A DNA stretch of 64,000 bases from JAAYJR01 sp964611525 (GCA_964611525.1 CAZTAL010000131.1:1-64000); one strand, 5' to 3'; counted from the first letter of the stretch, positions 46,000 through 55,037 are shown. Notes: generated by a model from the sequence alone, not told the origin. Translations and numbers: made by a program.

Positions 46000-46062
46000 A
46001 TTCAGGTCGGTATTTGTTTCCCAACTAATTTCCCTTATTTTTACCGGCTCAAAATCCCGCTT

Positions 46063-46803
46063 ATGTTTGACTTTTCCTTACTACAGTGGTTTTTACTCTT
46101 TTTGTGTGCTATGCTGATGGGACTCTCCAAAGTTGGGGTACCGGGCGTATCAATGTTCGTTGTTCCCATCTTTGCTATAATTTTTGGAGGCAAAAGTTCT
46201 ACAGGTATATTACTTCCCATTTTAATGATGGCCGACTGGTTCGGTGTTGGTTATTACCATCGCCATGCAAAATGGAAATACCTGTGGAAATTATTTCCAT
46301 GGGCCTTTATTGGTATAGGCATTGCCCTTTGGGTTGGGGAAATAATAAATGATGTTTGGTTCAAAAATATCATAGCCATATTGATATTTATCTGTATTGG
46401 TTTAATGCTTTGGAAAGACCGTCAAAAAAACTTCAACTTTTTCCCTGATTCATGGTGGTTTGCTGCCTCTATGGGCATTTTGGGAGGATTTGCTACAATG
46501 ATTGGAAATGTGGCAGGACCTATTTTTGCTATCTATCTGCTGGCGATGCACTTGCCTAAAAATAACTTCATTGGTACTACAGCCTGGTTCTTCCTTATTA
46601 TTAACTTGACCAAATTCCCTCTCCATATATTTATTTGGGATACAATTAAATGGAATACTTTAAAACTGGATTTAATGCTACTGCCCGGAATAGCATTAGG
46701 TGCTTTTTTAGGAATATGGCTCGTAAAAAAGATACCTGATAAGACTTACCGTACTTTTGTAATAATAGTCACTTCAATATCAGCACTTCTTTTACTGATT
46801 TAA
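46063..46803 (+). CDS. TSUP/TauE-SafE family sulfite-type exporter
   Basis: The 246-residue integral membrane protein has seven to eight hydrophobic segments. It carries the family features of two inverted halves, each starting with a Gly-rich helix (GLSKVGVPGVSMFVVPIFA and GGFATMIGNVAGPIFAIYLLA). Substrates in the family are sulfite, sulfonates or other organosulfur anions. That would be interesting next to a genome that apparently makes cysteate, but it is not specific evidence. Confidence 0.86.
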   Translation: MFDFSLLQWFLLFLCAMLMGLSKVGVPGVSMFVVPIFAIIFGGKSSTGILLPILMMADWFGVGYYHRHAKWKYLWKLFPWAFIGIGIALWVGEIINDVWFKNIIAILIFICIGLMLWKDRQKNFNFFPDSWWFAASMGILGGFATMIGNVAGPIFAIYLLAMHLPKNNFIGTTAWFFLIINLTKFPLHIFIWDTIKWNTLKLDLMLLPGIALGAFLGIWLVKKIPDKTYRTFVIIVTSISALLLLI

Positions 46804-46894
46804 CACTTTATTATATATCTGCTAAGGGTATTAATATCTGTTTTTCTTTTATTATTTTTGAGGCGGGTATCTTTACTAAAAACCTGATGTTCAT

Positions 46895-47611
46895 ATGAAA
46901 ATAGAACCACTCATTAATTATTTTAAAGATAAAGAAATATTTAATATCTTGGATGTTGGTACCGGTTCAGGAAGTTTTATCCCTGTACTTCAACAAACTT
47001 TTCCTGAAGCAAAAATAACAGGTATAGATATCAACGAAGCCATCTTGTTAGCCGCCAGACAAAAATTTCCTGAACTGATATTTTTGAAAATGAAGGCTGA
47101 AAAACTTCATTTTAAGGATAATTCTTTTGACGTAGTAAGTCTTTCGATGACCCTTCATCACTTTCCCAAACTGAAAAAAAGCCTGAAAGAGATCAGGCGT
47201 GTAGTAAAAAACGAGGGCTGGATCATTATAAATGAAACAATTAGTGATAATCTAAATCCTGCTCAGAAAGTGCATAAAATATATCACCATTTCAGAAGTC
47301 GTATAGACAGTATTACAGGTACTTATCATCGAAAAAGCTTTACAAAAGATGCTATCCTTCAAATACTAAAAGTAAGTGGTATTCATGTACAATTCTTTTT
47401 TGAAAATAAAAAAAATATAAATCTGATAAAAAGCAAATACGATATAGATAGTTTTGTTAATAAAATGCAACAAATGGTGGAAAAAATAAAAGGACACCCT
47501 GAATATGATATTATTAAGCCGGAAATAGAAACTTTCAGGGAAATGGCATTGAAATTTGGAATTCAACCGGCAACGAATCTCATAATCGTAGCAAGGAAAA
47601 AAAATATTTAA
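46895..47611 (+). CDS. Class I SAM-dependent methyltransferase
   Basis: The 238-residue protein has the methyltransferase 11 layout: motif I ILDVGTGSGSFIPVLQ (about 18-33), motif II ITGIDINEA, the post-II segment FDVVSLSMTLHHFP, and motif III in IRRVVKNEGWIIINE. The C-terminal third is helical and lacks a recognisable substrate-specific motif, so ubiquinone/menaquinone or another small-molecule methylation is only a guess. It converges with atpG. Confidence 0.8.
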   Translation: MKIEPLINYFKDKEIFNILDVGTGSGSFIPVLQQTFPEAKITGIDINEAILLAARQKFPELIFLKMKAEKLHFKDNSFDVVSLSMTLHHFPKLKKSLKEIRRVVKNEGWIIINETISDNLNPAQKVHKIYHHFRSRIDSITGTYHRKSFTKDAILQILKVSGIHVQFFFENKKNINLIKSKYDIDSFVNKMQQMVEKIKGHPEYDIIKPEIETFREMALKFGIQPATNLIIVARKKNI

Positions 47612-47622
47612 GATGCAATATT

Positions 47623-48504
47623 TTATCCGCTCTTAAGTGCCTCTGATCCACTGACTATTTCTATTATTTCATTAGTAATAGTATTCTGGCGCACTTTATT
47701 ATATTGAAGCATTAAATCTTTTAATAATTCGGTTGCATTATCGGTTGCCTGATGCATTGCGGTCATCCGGGCACCATGCTCAGATGCATAGGAGTCAAGC
47801 AATGCCCTGTAAAATTGAATTTTAAGTGATCGTGGAATAATTTCTCTTATTATATGTTCCCTTGAAGGCTCATAAATAAAATCATAATAAAAATTCATTT
47901 CCTTTTTCTCTTCCACAGGGACCGGCAAAAATTGTTCGATAACATTATTTTGAACAGCAGCATTCCTGAACTGATTATAAACAAGTTCTACCCTGTCATA
48001 AGTGCCATCAATAAATTCTTCAACAATTTCCTCAACCACATGACAGATATGTTCAAAATCTAAATAATCATAAAGTTCATGCCTGTTTTTCACAACATTC
48101 ATTCCCTGAAGTTTTATTTGGCGTTCTCCCTGCCTGCCTATACAAAGAAAATCCACATCCCCCAACTGGTATTGCATGCCATACTTGATCCTGACCAATT
48201 CAGCAGCTTTTTTTGATAAATTTAGATTAAATCCCCCGCAAAGTCCGCGATTAGAAGTAATCAGAACTACAAGTACTTTTTCAGGTTCACGAGGCTTAAT
48301 ACAAACCAAATCTTCAATATCCATTAAATTTGAACTAATAGATACAAGAATCTGATGCAATTTATCAGCATAAGGCCTGATTTGAAGAATAGCATCCTGG
48401 GCTTTTTTTAATTTTGCGGCAGCAACCATTTTCATGGCACTTGTCACCTGCCTGGTTGTTTTTACCGATACAACTCTAGTTCTTATTTCTTTCAAACCGG
48501 CCAT
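47623..48504 (-). CDS. atpG: ATP synthase gamma subunit
   Basis: The 293-residue central stalk rotor subunit. N-terminal MAGLKEIRTRVVSVKTTRQVTSAMKMVAAAKLKKAQ and C-terminal RMTAMHQATDNATELL are family hallmarks. It lies 12 bp after atpA and is the last gene of the operon here; beta and epsilon do not follow. Confidence 0.95.
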   Translation of the reverse strand: MAGLKEIRTRVVSVKTTRQVTSAMKMVAAAKLKKAQDAILQIRPYADKLHQILVSISSNLMDIEDLVCIKPREPEKVLVVLITSNRGLCGGFNLNLSKKAAELVRIKYGMQYQLGDVDFLCIGRQGERQIKLQGMNVVKNRHELYDYLDFEHICHVVEEIVEEFIDGTYDRVELVYNQFRNAAVQNNVIEQFLPVPVEEKKEMNFYYDFIYEPSREHIIREIIPRSLKIQFYRALLDSYASEHGARMTAMHQATDNATELLKDLMLQYNKVRQNTITNEIIEIVSGSEALKSG

Positions 48505-48516
48505 ATTTTATTCCAA

Positions 48517-50097
48517 TTATTTTTCAAATTCTTTTGCCACCTCATCAGCAACTTTCCGTAAAGTATTCTCTACCCCTTCAGTTAATTTCCCTTTTTTTAA
48601 AAAATCTAATACATCACGATGTTCCATCTCCATTAATTCGAGAAAATTCCTTTCAAACTCTTTAACTTTTCCAACGGGCACTTTCCTCAACAGTTCCTTG
48701 ATGCCGCAATATATAACAGCTATCTGATATTCCACTTTCATAGGAGAATATTGACCTTGCTTTAATATTTCCATATTCTTATGACCTTTATCGAGTACTC
48801 GTAAAGTAGCCGCATCAAGATCAGAGCCAAACTTGGCGAATGCTTCCAATTCACGGAATTGGGCCTGATCCAGCTTCAAAGTTCCGGCAATTTTTTTCAT
48901 TGATTTGATCTGTGCATTACCACCGACCCTTGAAACAGAGATACCCACATTAATGGCCGGACGAAATCCTGAATTAAAAAGATTTGAATCCAGAAATATC
49001 TGACCATCGGTAATAGAAATAACATTAGTAGGTATGTAAGCCGACACGTCTCCTGCCTGTGTCTCTATCACAGGCAATGCAGTTAATGAACCCCCTCCCT
49101 TGACCTTATCTTTCAATCCCTCAGGAAGATCATTCATTTGAGTAGCAATTTCATCAGATTCTATGATCTTGGCTGCTCTTTCAAGAAGTCTTGAATGCAA
49201 ATAAAAAACGTCACCCGGATAGGCTTCACGTCCCGGGGGGCGCCGAAGCAAAAGAGAAACTTCTCTATAGGACACAGCCTGTTTGGAGAGGTCATCCAGC
49301 ACTATAAGGGCATCGCGTCCCGTATCACGAAAATATTCACCAACAGCCATTCCTGAATAAGGGGCATAAAACTGTAAGGTAGCAGGATCTGAAGCAGTGG
49401 AGGAAATTATTATTGTATAATCCATTGCTCCGTACTTCTCGAGAGTATTAGCAATATTTGCCACTGTCGACCCCTTTTGGCCGATGGCAACATAAATACA
49501 ATAAACCGGCTCACCATTCTCAAAATTTTCTCGCTGATTGATAATTGTATCTATAGCGACCGCCGTCTTTCCTGTCTGACGGTCACCAATTATAAGTTCC
49601 CGTTGACCCCGGCCTATAGGTATCATTGCATCGATAGACTTTAAACCTGTTTGAAGGGGCTGATTAACAGGTTGTCTGTAAATAACACCCGGAGCCTTTC
49701 TTTCCAATGGTAATTCTATTAAATCACCAATAACAGGTCCTTTGCCATCAAGTGGCTCCCCGATAGTATTTATTACTCTGCCTAACAAAGCTTCGCCTAC
49801 CCTTATGGAGGCAATACGCTTAAGTCTCTTAACCGTATCACCCTCTTTAACCTCTTCAGAAGGACCCAAAAGAACAGCACCGACATTATCCTCTTCCAGA
49901 TTAAGAACTATTCCCTTAATTCCATTTTCAAACTCGATCATTTCATTTGCTTCCACATCAGAAAGCCCGTAAATACGAGCAATACCATCCCCAACCTGCA
50001 GAACAGTACCCACTTCCTCCAGTTCAGCCTCTGTTTTATAACTTTCTAACTGCTGCTTCAAAATTTCAGATATTTCAGAAGGTTTAATAGTTACCAT
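48517..50097 (-). CDS. atpA: ATP synthase alpha subunit
   Basis: The 526-residue F1 subunit binds nucleotide non-catalytically. Walker A GDRQTGKT is at 171-178; ALIVLDDLSKQAVSYREVSLLLRRPPGREAYPGDVFYLHSRLLERAAK covers the Walker B and catalytic-interface region. It is encoded between atpH and atpG, as in most operons. No deviation is seen. Confidence 0.96.
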   Translation of the reverse strand: MVTIKPSEISEILKQQLESYKTEAELEEVGTVLQVGDGIARIYGLSDVEANEMIEFENGIKGIVLNLEEDNVGAVLLGPSEEVKEGDTVKRLKRIASIRVGEALLGRVINTIGEPLDGKGPVIGDLIELPLERKAPGVIYRQPVNQPLQTGLKSIDAMIPIGRGQRELIIGDRQTGKTAVAIDTIINQRENFENGEPVYCIYVAIGQKGSTVANIANTLEKYGAMDYTIIISSTASDPATLQFYAPYSGMAVGEYFRDTGRDALIVLDDLSKQAVSYREVSLLLRRPPGREAYPGDVFYLHSRLLERAAKIIESDEIATQMNDLPEGLKDKVKGGGSLTALPVIETQAGDVSAYIPTNVISITDGQIFLDSNLFNSGFRPAINVGISVSRVGGNAQIKSMKKIAGTLKLDQAQFRELEAFAKFGSDLDAATLRVLDKGHKNMEILKQGQYSPMKVEYQIAVIYCGIKELLRKVPVGKVKEFERNFLELMEMEHRDVLDFLKKGKLTEGVENTLRKVADEVAKEFEK

Positions 50098-50135
50098 ACT
50101 TTAAATATTATTCTTTAAATACTTTGCCATCATTT

Positions 50136-50681
50136 CTATAACTGAGCCGTTAAAAGCTCTTGTTTAATCTTTTTAAGCTGCGTGACTACACTGGCATCAT
50201 ACTGCCTGTCATCCACACGTAAAATAATTCCCCCAATAATATCAGGTTTTATACGACTACTAAGTTCCACCTTCCCTTTAAGTTCATTTTCAAGTATAAC
50301 CAAAATTTTTTTTGTAACTACATCATCTACAGGGGCAGCAGTGGTAAGCACCACAGATTTAATGCCTTTCTCCTCTCTGATCAACGTAAGAATATTCCTG
50401 CTTATATCAGGCAAAAATATTTCTCTTTTATTTTGCAGGATTAAAAGCAAAAAATTAAGTGTTAACTCATTTACTCTCTCCTTAAAAATAATATTAAACA
50501 ATCGTATCTTTTCCGATATTTTAATAACAGGACTTTTCAATAGAACAAGAAACTCGTCTGATTCCCAACACAAATTCATAACCAATTCCATATCGTCTTT
50601 CAACTCAGAAATAATATCCTGTTCAAGTGCAACTGCGAAAAATGCCTTAGCATATCTGACTGTAATGGCACTTTCGTTCAT
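50136..50681 (-). CDS. atpH: ATP synthase delta subunit
   Basis: The 181-residue OSCP-type subunit links the peripheral stalk to F1. Evidence is ITVRYAKAFFAVALEQ at the start, an all-helical N-terminal domain and the closing region IIGGIILRVDDRQYDASVVTQLKKIKQELL. It lies 38 bp before atpA and about 145 bp after atpF. Confidence 0.93.
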   Translation of the reverse strand: MNESAITVRYAKAFFAVALEQDIISELKDDMELVMNLCWESDEFLVLLKSPVIKISEKIRLFNIIFKERVNELTLNFLLLILQNKREIFLPDISRNILTLIREEKGIKSVVLTTAAPVDDVVTKKILVILENELKGKVELSSRIKPDIIGGIILRVDDRQYDASVVTQLKKIKQELLTAQL

Positions 50682-50826
50682 GTAAATATAATTTTATTAA
50701 TAAATCAATTATCAATTATTTATTCGAAGAAATTTTACCTCTTATACTCCACTTACTTTTTTCATTTAGCTGAATAAAAGCCTCCGCTGAATAAAAAATT
50801 GCTAAAAATCTTCCAATTTTGTATAA

Positions 50827-51321
50827 TCAATTTAATTTAATTTCATCTATTAAATTATTGATCATTCGCTTCTGCTCTTCACTTTTAGCCATTTCTTTTC
50901 TTATCAACTTTTCAGCAATCATCATGGATATTTCCGCCATTTGCTTTTTCATTTCACTGATTGCCTTTGCTTTTTCGTTTTGAATTTGTTGTCTTGCATG
51001 ATCTATATTATTCCGAGCTTCAGCCTGAGCCTTTTCTTTTGCTTCAACAACAATGTTATCCTTAAGGGCCATTGCCTCTCTTAAAATATTTTCTTTCTCT
51101 TTGAGGGCTTCATTTATAAGTTCCTCATTCCTTTCTTTCAAATTATCAATTTCCTTGCGGGCTTCCTTAGCATCCTTCATTGCCATTGAAATTGATCTCT
51201 CCCTCTCATTCAAAGCACTTAAGATAGATTTCCATGCAAATTTTCTCAAAATCAAGACAACAATACCGAAAACGATAATCATCCAAAATATTGTACCGAC
51301 ATTAGGTGTTACTAATTCCAT
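50827..51321 (-). CDS. atpF: ATP synthase b subunit
   Basis: The 164-residue peripheral-stalk subunit has one N-terminal transmembrane helix (about 6-27) and a long charged coiled coil. The ATG at 51321 (MELVTPNVGTIFW) is the family-typical start; a TTG at 51348 would prepend nine residues. The AAKEKAQAEARNNIDHARQQIQNEK-like heptads support dimerisation. About 110 bp separate it from atpE. Confidence 0.92.
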   Translation of the reverse strand: MELVTPNVGTIFWMIIVFGIVVLILRKFAWKSILSALNERERSISMAMKDAKEARKEIDNLKERNEELINEALKEKENILREAMALKDNIVVEAKEKAQAEARNNIDHARQQIQNEKAKAISEMKKQMAEISMMIAEKLIRKEMAKSEEQKRMINNLIDEIKLN

Positions 51322-51434
51322 AATCCAAAATATTAAAATAATCCTCAATTCTGGTTACCAAAATTTTCTAATAAAAAATAATTTAAAGGCAACAATCAAC
51401 CGGCAATCCCGGAAGTCGTTGCCATAAATTCTTA

Positions 51435-51698
51435 TTAGACAAAAAGAACCAACGCACAGGTAATAACAGCAAAGAAACACACACCCTCAATCAGAGCCGC
51501 AGATACGATCATATTCGACCGTATATCTCCACTGGCTTCAGGCTGACGGGCAATTGCTTCCATGGCACTGGAGCCGATACGACTGATTCCGATAGCAGCA
51601 CCAATAGCTGTAACTGCGGCTCCGAAAGCTGCTCCTACCTGCGCAGCCCATACATTAGCTGTTACCTGTAATAAAACGGTTAAAATTACTGAAAACAT
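51435..51698 (-). CDS. atpE: ATP synthase c subunit
   Basis: The 87-residue proteolipid of the rotor ring has two transmembrane hairpin arms. The first (GAAFGAAVTAIGAAIGISRIG) leads into the polar loop ARQPE. The second has the proton-carrying Glu71 in SAALIEGVCFF. The residue after Glu is Gly, not the Ser/Thr of sodium-type rings, and no helix-1 Gln precedes the loop at the sodium position, so proton coupling is likely. Confidence 0.94.
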   Translation of the reverse strand: MFSVILTVLLQVTANVWAAQVGAAFGAAVTAIGAAIGISRIGSSAMEAIARQPEASGDIRSNMIVSAALIEGVCFFAVITCALVLFV

Positions 51699-51722
51699 AA
51701 CATTTAATTTTATATATTAATA

Positions 51723-52835
51723 TTAATGATTTTCTGCAACAGCCATTCCAAAATAGATAGCTGAAAGCAGAGTAAAAACATATGCCTGAATGAAAGAAAC
51801 CAAAACATCCAGTAACACAATAAAAACTGAAAAAATTACTGATATAGGACTGACTCCATATCCGGCAGCGGGTCCCATTATACTATCGAATATAAAGATT
51901 AAACTTATAAATACTGCGACTACCATATGTCCTGCCAGCATATTGGCAAAAAGACGAATCATAAGGACAAACGGCTTGGTGAATACACCCGCAAGCTCGA
52001 CAATGGGCATAAGCGGTATAGGAAATTTGAGCCACCATGGTACATCAGGATTAAAAATCTCTTTCCAGTAATGCTTGTTACCTTTAATACTGGTAATTAA
52101 AAAAGTAAAGAATGCCAAAACCATTGTGACTGCAATATTTCCCGTTACATTGGCACCAATAATCGGGACCAATCCGATAAGATTATTAAATAATATGAAA
52201 AAAAAGAGAGTCAGAAGAGAAGGCATAAACTGTTCATATTTTTCTTCGCCAATTGTAGACTTGGCAATTTCATCGCGAATAAAAATTATCACAGGTTCTA
52301 GTAAATTTTGCATACCCGAAGGTGCCTTTCCCCTGTTTTTCTTTGCCATATCTACAGCCATGAATACAATGATAAATAAAATAATAACCGAAATAATGCT
52401 TCCAGCTATAGCTCTGGTGATAGATATATCAATTGGTCTTCCCAGTTCCCTGCCCGTTTCGTCCAGCTCAACGATCTTTCCCTTATAAACTTCACCTTCG
52501 GAAATACGAAATCCACGGTAATCCTGATGTCCATGATTAAATTTCGAAGACATGAAAAGATAAAATCTTTGTCCGTTATGTAGTTCAGGTTTATTACTAT
52601 AAAGTATCACCGGAAGAGGCAAAGTGATATGTAATTCATCAAAAGTGGCAATATGCCAATAATAAGCATCCAAAACATGATCAAATATAAATTCTCCCGC
52701 ATCAAACTTATCTTCCTTTCCGGTTTTCTGTTCCAGAAGATTATCGTGTGCCATTTCCGCTTGGGCTACTCCATTAGTAATCCCGAAAAAAGCTATGAAA
52801 AGTATTAAAAGCATTCTTCTTGCTATAACTGACAT
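51723..52835 (-). CDS. atpB: ATP synthase a subunit with long N-terminal extension
   Basis: The 370-residue subunit starts MSVIARRMLLILFIAFFG, a signal-peptide-like segment, then about 130 residues of mostly soluble sequence, before the usual a-subunit membrane core. The essential Arg is in MIRLFANMLAGHM; other motifs are LIGLVPIIGANVTGNIAVT and AYVFTLLSAIYFGMA. The extension is known in Bacteroidota. The ATG at 52835 is preferred; a TTG at 52889 also exists. It lies 24 bp before atpE. Confidence 0.92.
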   Translation of the reverse strand: MSVIARRMLLILFIAFFGITNGVAQAEMAHDNLLEQKTGKEDKFDAGEFIFDHVLDAYYWHIATFDELHITLPLPVILYSNKPELHNGQRFYLFMSSKFNHGHQDYRGFRISEGEVYKGKIVELDETGRELGRPIDISITRAIAGSIISVIILFIIVFMAVDMAKKNRGKAPSGMQNLLEPVIIFIRDEIAKSTIGEEKYEQFMPSLLTLFFFILFNNLIGLVPIIGANVTGNIAVTMVLAFFTFLITSIKGNKHYWKEIFNPDVPWWLKFPIPLMPIVELAGVFTKPFVLMIRLFANMLAGHMVVAVFISLIFIFDSIMGPAAGYGVSPISVIFSVFIVLLDVLVSFIQAYVFTLLSAIYFGMAVAENH

Positions 52836-52987
52836 AATTCTAGTCTGTTTTTCAAGCCCGTACAAAATTAAAAGATTTTTCAAAGTCAAACAGTTAAATA
52901 TACCTTTTATTCAATAAGGATGTTTCAAAAGAAGCTAACTTTCTGGCGAAGAGTATATTAATTAGGTTAAAACAGAAGTAACAATAA

Positions 52988-53377
52988 CTATTTATTTTTA
53001 TTCCGGGTTATCCGGGACAAATCTGTAACTTCAATAAAACTAAAAACAAGGTATATAATCACAATAGAAACCACAAAAACTGCGATATTACCTGAATTAG
53101 TTGCCAGATAAACAATAGTGACCCCGGTATAAACCAACAATCTGAACATTGAAATCAGCATACCATATCTTACAAACTTCTGAAAATTATTTTTTGCCAG
53201 TCTTAATTGATAAGCATGAAGTAAAACAGTTACCAGAACAAAAAATACAAGTATATATGGCAATATTGGAAGATAATGTTCAGGAGTTATAAAATTAAAA
53301 ACCACCCAGCCCAAAAAAAATAATACTATTGCAGCTATAAAAATTTTAAAAACAAAACGTTTTAAATCACTATTCAT
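52988..53377 (-). CDS. AtpI-like four-helix membrane protein
   Basis: The 129-residue protein has four hydrophobic helices, a basic loop in the middle (RLAKNNFQKFVRYG) and a charged C-terminus (DLSRITRNKNK). It lies between atpZ and atpB where AtpI is often found, and the size fits, but I see no strong AtpI motif. Its start overlaps the atpZ stop by 4 nt. The inferred role is F0 assembly or magnesium handling. Confidence 0.7.
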   Translation of the reverse strand: MNSDLKRFVFKIFIAAIVLFFLGWVVFNFITPEHYLPILPYILVFFVLVTVLLHAYQLRLAKNNFQKFVRYGMLISMFRLLVYTGVTIVYLATNSGNIAVFVVSIVIIYLVFSFIEVTDLSRITRNKNK

Positions 53378-53595
53378 TTTTTTAGTAAATTTCTCAACGC
53401 ATAAATGATGGATACAATAACTGAGAACACCATTAAACCGAATGTAAAACCTTTAAATTCATTATCCATCCATTGGTCAATCTTATATCCCAAAAATGTC
53501 CCAAAACCTATGATAGCCATCATTTCAAAGCCAAGGCTGGAATACCGGATAAAAGTATCAAATCTTTTTTTATTCTTTTGATTTTGAGATTTCAT
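53374..53595 (-). CDS. AtpZ/AtpI-family F0 assembly protein
   Basis: The 73-residue protein begins MKSQNQKNKKRF and has two membrane helices: MMAIIGFGTFLGYKIDQWM, typical of AtpZ, then FTFGLMVFSVIVSIIYALRNLLKK. It starts inside the bactofilin 3' end (26-nt overlap) and ends on the AtpI-like start (4-nt overlap). A longer form from a TTG at 53670 is unlikely. AtpZ-type proteins help assemble or supply divalent ions to F0. Confidence 0.85.
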   Translation of the reverse strand: MKSQNQKNKKRFDTFIRYSSLGFEMMAIIGFGTFLGYKIDQWMDNEFKGFTFGLMVFSVIVSIIYALRNLLKK

Positions 53596-53962
53596 CTTTC
53601 TCTTTCGACTCTCCCATTGAACAAGTACCTGTGAAGAGTGAGCCTGGTTCAACAGAAAGCTTTCCGGCAATTACATCACCATAAATTCTTGCTGATGCTT
53701 TCATTGTCAATAATTCCGAAGCTATTATTTTCCCTTTGATATAACCGGATACTTCGATATTGCTGCATCTAATCTCACCCTCCAGTTTACCATTAGGTCC
53801 TATAACTATACGGCCTTTAGTATCAATATTGCCATTGAGTTCCCCATCGATCCTTACATCACCACTAGAATTTATATCCCCTTTAATTAATGTTTTTTCG
53901 CTTATAATATTTATTGCCTCGCCCTGGAATTCACCAGAAGGTTTTGATGATTGCTTTGCCAT
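53570..53962 (-). CDS. Bactofilin (polymer-forming cytoskeletal protein)
   Basis: The 130-residue protein is mostly a right-handed beta-helix of short repeats: TLIKGDINSSGDVRIDG, GNIDTKGRIVIGP, GKLEGEIRCSNIEVSG, GKIIASELLTMKASA, IYGDVIAGKLSVEPGS. A short unstructured, charged tail follows. Bactofilins self-assemble into filaments that scaffold membrane and cell-wall proteins. It is the first gene of the ATP synthase cluster here, overlapping atpZ by 26 nt, an arrangement I recall from other Bacteroidota. Confidence 0.93.
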   Translation of the reverse strand: MAKQSSKPSGEFQGEAINIISEKTLIKGDINSSGDVRIDGELNGNIDTKGRIVIGPNGKLEGEIRCSNIEVSGYIKGKIIASELLTMKASARIYGDVIAGKLSVEPGSLFTGTCSMGESKEKDEISKSKE

Positions 53963-54308
53963 GTTAAAACTTTATTTATTAATAAACTAGTTATACAATA
54001 ATATTAAAACCATAAATCACTATTTGTGGTTGAAAATACAAATTTTTATATCACCCTGCAACCTCAAAACCAAATTTTTGAATAATTAGTCTCTCATCAT
54101 TGGGCAATACAGCCCCAAGAAAAATAATTTAAGAAAAAGAAGTTACATAAGAGTATTTTTCAATAAAGTAAAGAGTCTGGATTAGAAAGTTCGCTGAGAG
54201 CCCTGCAAATCTGAGTTTACTATTCGTAAATGACCATTTTTAGGATGAAATCAGATGACTTTCTATACGGACTCGTATAGAATAAAAAAACCAAGTTAGT
54301 TAACATGG
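53963..54308. other. Intergenic region between rpmF and bactofilin
   Basis: The 346 bp contain a hairpin-forming segment at 54008-54032 (AACCATAAA with TTTGTGGTT), a possible degenerate R1 copy from 54175 and repeat R2 copy E. The bactofilin/atp promoter (minus strand) should lie at the left end, but no clear -7 box was found. No coding frame. Confidence 0.5.
54250..54283 (+). repeat. Dispersed intergenic repeat R2, copy E, with hairpin
   Basis: ATCAGATGACTTT followed by CTATACGGACTC aligns with the right-hand part of copies A, B and C at about two-thirds identity. Here the segment TTCTATACG-GACT-CGTATAGAA (54261-54282) is a perfect 9-bp hairpin lying 27 bp beyond the rpmF stop. Confidence 0.4.
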
Positions 54309-54494
54309 TCATACTGCTATTTCTTTTTCTATCACCTGTCTGCCCCTGTAATATCCACATTCAGGGCATATATGATGGTACTTAACCGTTGCCCCGCAAT
54401 TTGAACAAACAGTAAGTGTAGGAAGCGAAGCTTTATAATGTGTACGCCTTTTGTTCCTTCTCGTTTTCGATATTTTACTTTTTGGATGTGCCAT
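54309..54494 (-). CDS. rpmF: Ribosomal protein bL32
   Basis: The 61-residue protein starts MAHPKSKISKTRRNKRRTHY and has the two zinc-binding pairs CSNCG and CPECG, followed by a short acidic tail. It is immediately downstream of yceD (9 bp), the usual pair. The fatty-acid genes plsX and fabH that often follow are absent here. Confidence 0.97.
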   Translation of the reverse strand: MAHPKSKISKTRRNKRRTHYKASLPTLTVCSNCGATVKYHHICPECGYYRGRQVIEKEIAV

Positions 54495-54503
54495 AATATT
54501 TTA

Positions 54504-55037
54504 TTAATTATTATTTCTAATATTTTTCAATACTGCCCAACGAGGGTCAGGTTCATGTATTCCATTACCATGATAAGAATATTTTTCAATTTCTCTGATC
54601 ATATCTTTATTACAACCTGATTCTCCGTTCTCATCCTCCTGATGTATATGTTTCAAAGGAATACTTATAATAATAAACTCATAGATCAATTGGCCAAGGT
54701 TAATACAGTGTTCATCAAATAAAACCCACATAATTTTATCATCATTGAGATTATCATCCTTGCCAAATTTTACATAAACCTCATCTTCATGAATCAGATA
54801 CTGCTGATATTTTTCAAGACAACGGTCACAGACAAGTTCAACCCACCCTTTAATATAAAAATTCAATTTTAAAAATGTGCTTCGTTTTTCAAGTATAACT
54901 TTAGCTGTTAAGCTGCCTTTACTCACCAATCCCTGTTCAAAATGCTTAAAGAACTCATCCTCAATCTCATATTCGAACTTATGAAAGCCCTCTTTAAGGC
55001 CTTTAAACTCTAAATCATATTTCGTTATCCAGCCCAT
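54504..55037 (-). CDS. YceD/DUF177 family protein
   Basis: The 177-residue protein precedes rpmF, as YceD-family proteins usually do. It has the DUF177 core with ILEKRSTFLKLNFYIKGWVELVCDRCLEKY, in which the Cys-x-x-Cys is conserved. The rest is acidic. In plants and bacteria the family is linked to 23S rRNA/bL32 accumulation. The start ATG is at 55037. Confidence 0.88.
   Translation of the reverse strand: MGWITKYDLEFKGLKEGFHKFEYEIEDEFFKHFEQGLVSKGSLTAKVILEKRSTFLKLNFYIKGWVELVCDRCLEKYQQYLIHEDEVYVKFGKDDNLNDDKIMWVLFDEHCINLGQLIYEFIIISIPLKHIHQEDENGESGCNKDMIREIEKYSYHGNGIHEPDPRWAVLKNIRNNN

Noticed and set aside
50182..50685. A 167-codon plus-strand frame opposite atpH
   Set aside because: It is the antisense shadow of atpH, rich in Ser and Leu without domain features.
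54190..54225. Segment TTCGCTGAGAGCCCTGCAAATCTGA resembling part of a thiamine (TPP) riboswitch
   Set aside because: The remaining conserved elements of a TPP aptamer are missing, the orientation is opposite to all neighbouring genes, and no thiamine gene is nearby. It more likely belongs to the degenerate R1 repeat.
53963..54308. A tRNA or small RNA in the rpmF-bactofilin gap
   Set aside because: Only short hairpins and repeat remnants are seen; no cloverleaf or known RNA motif.
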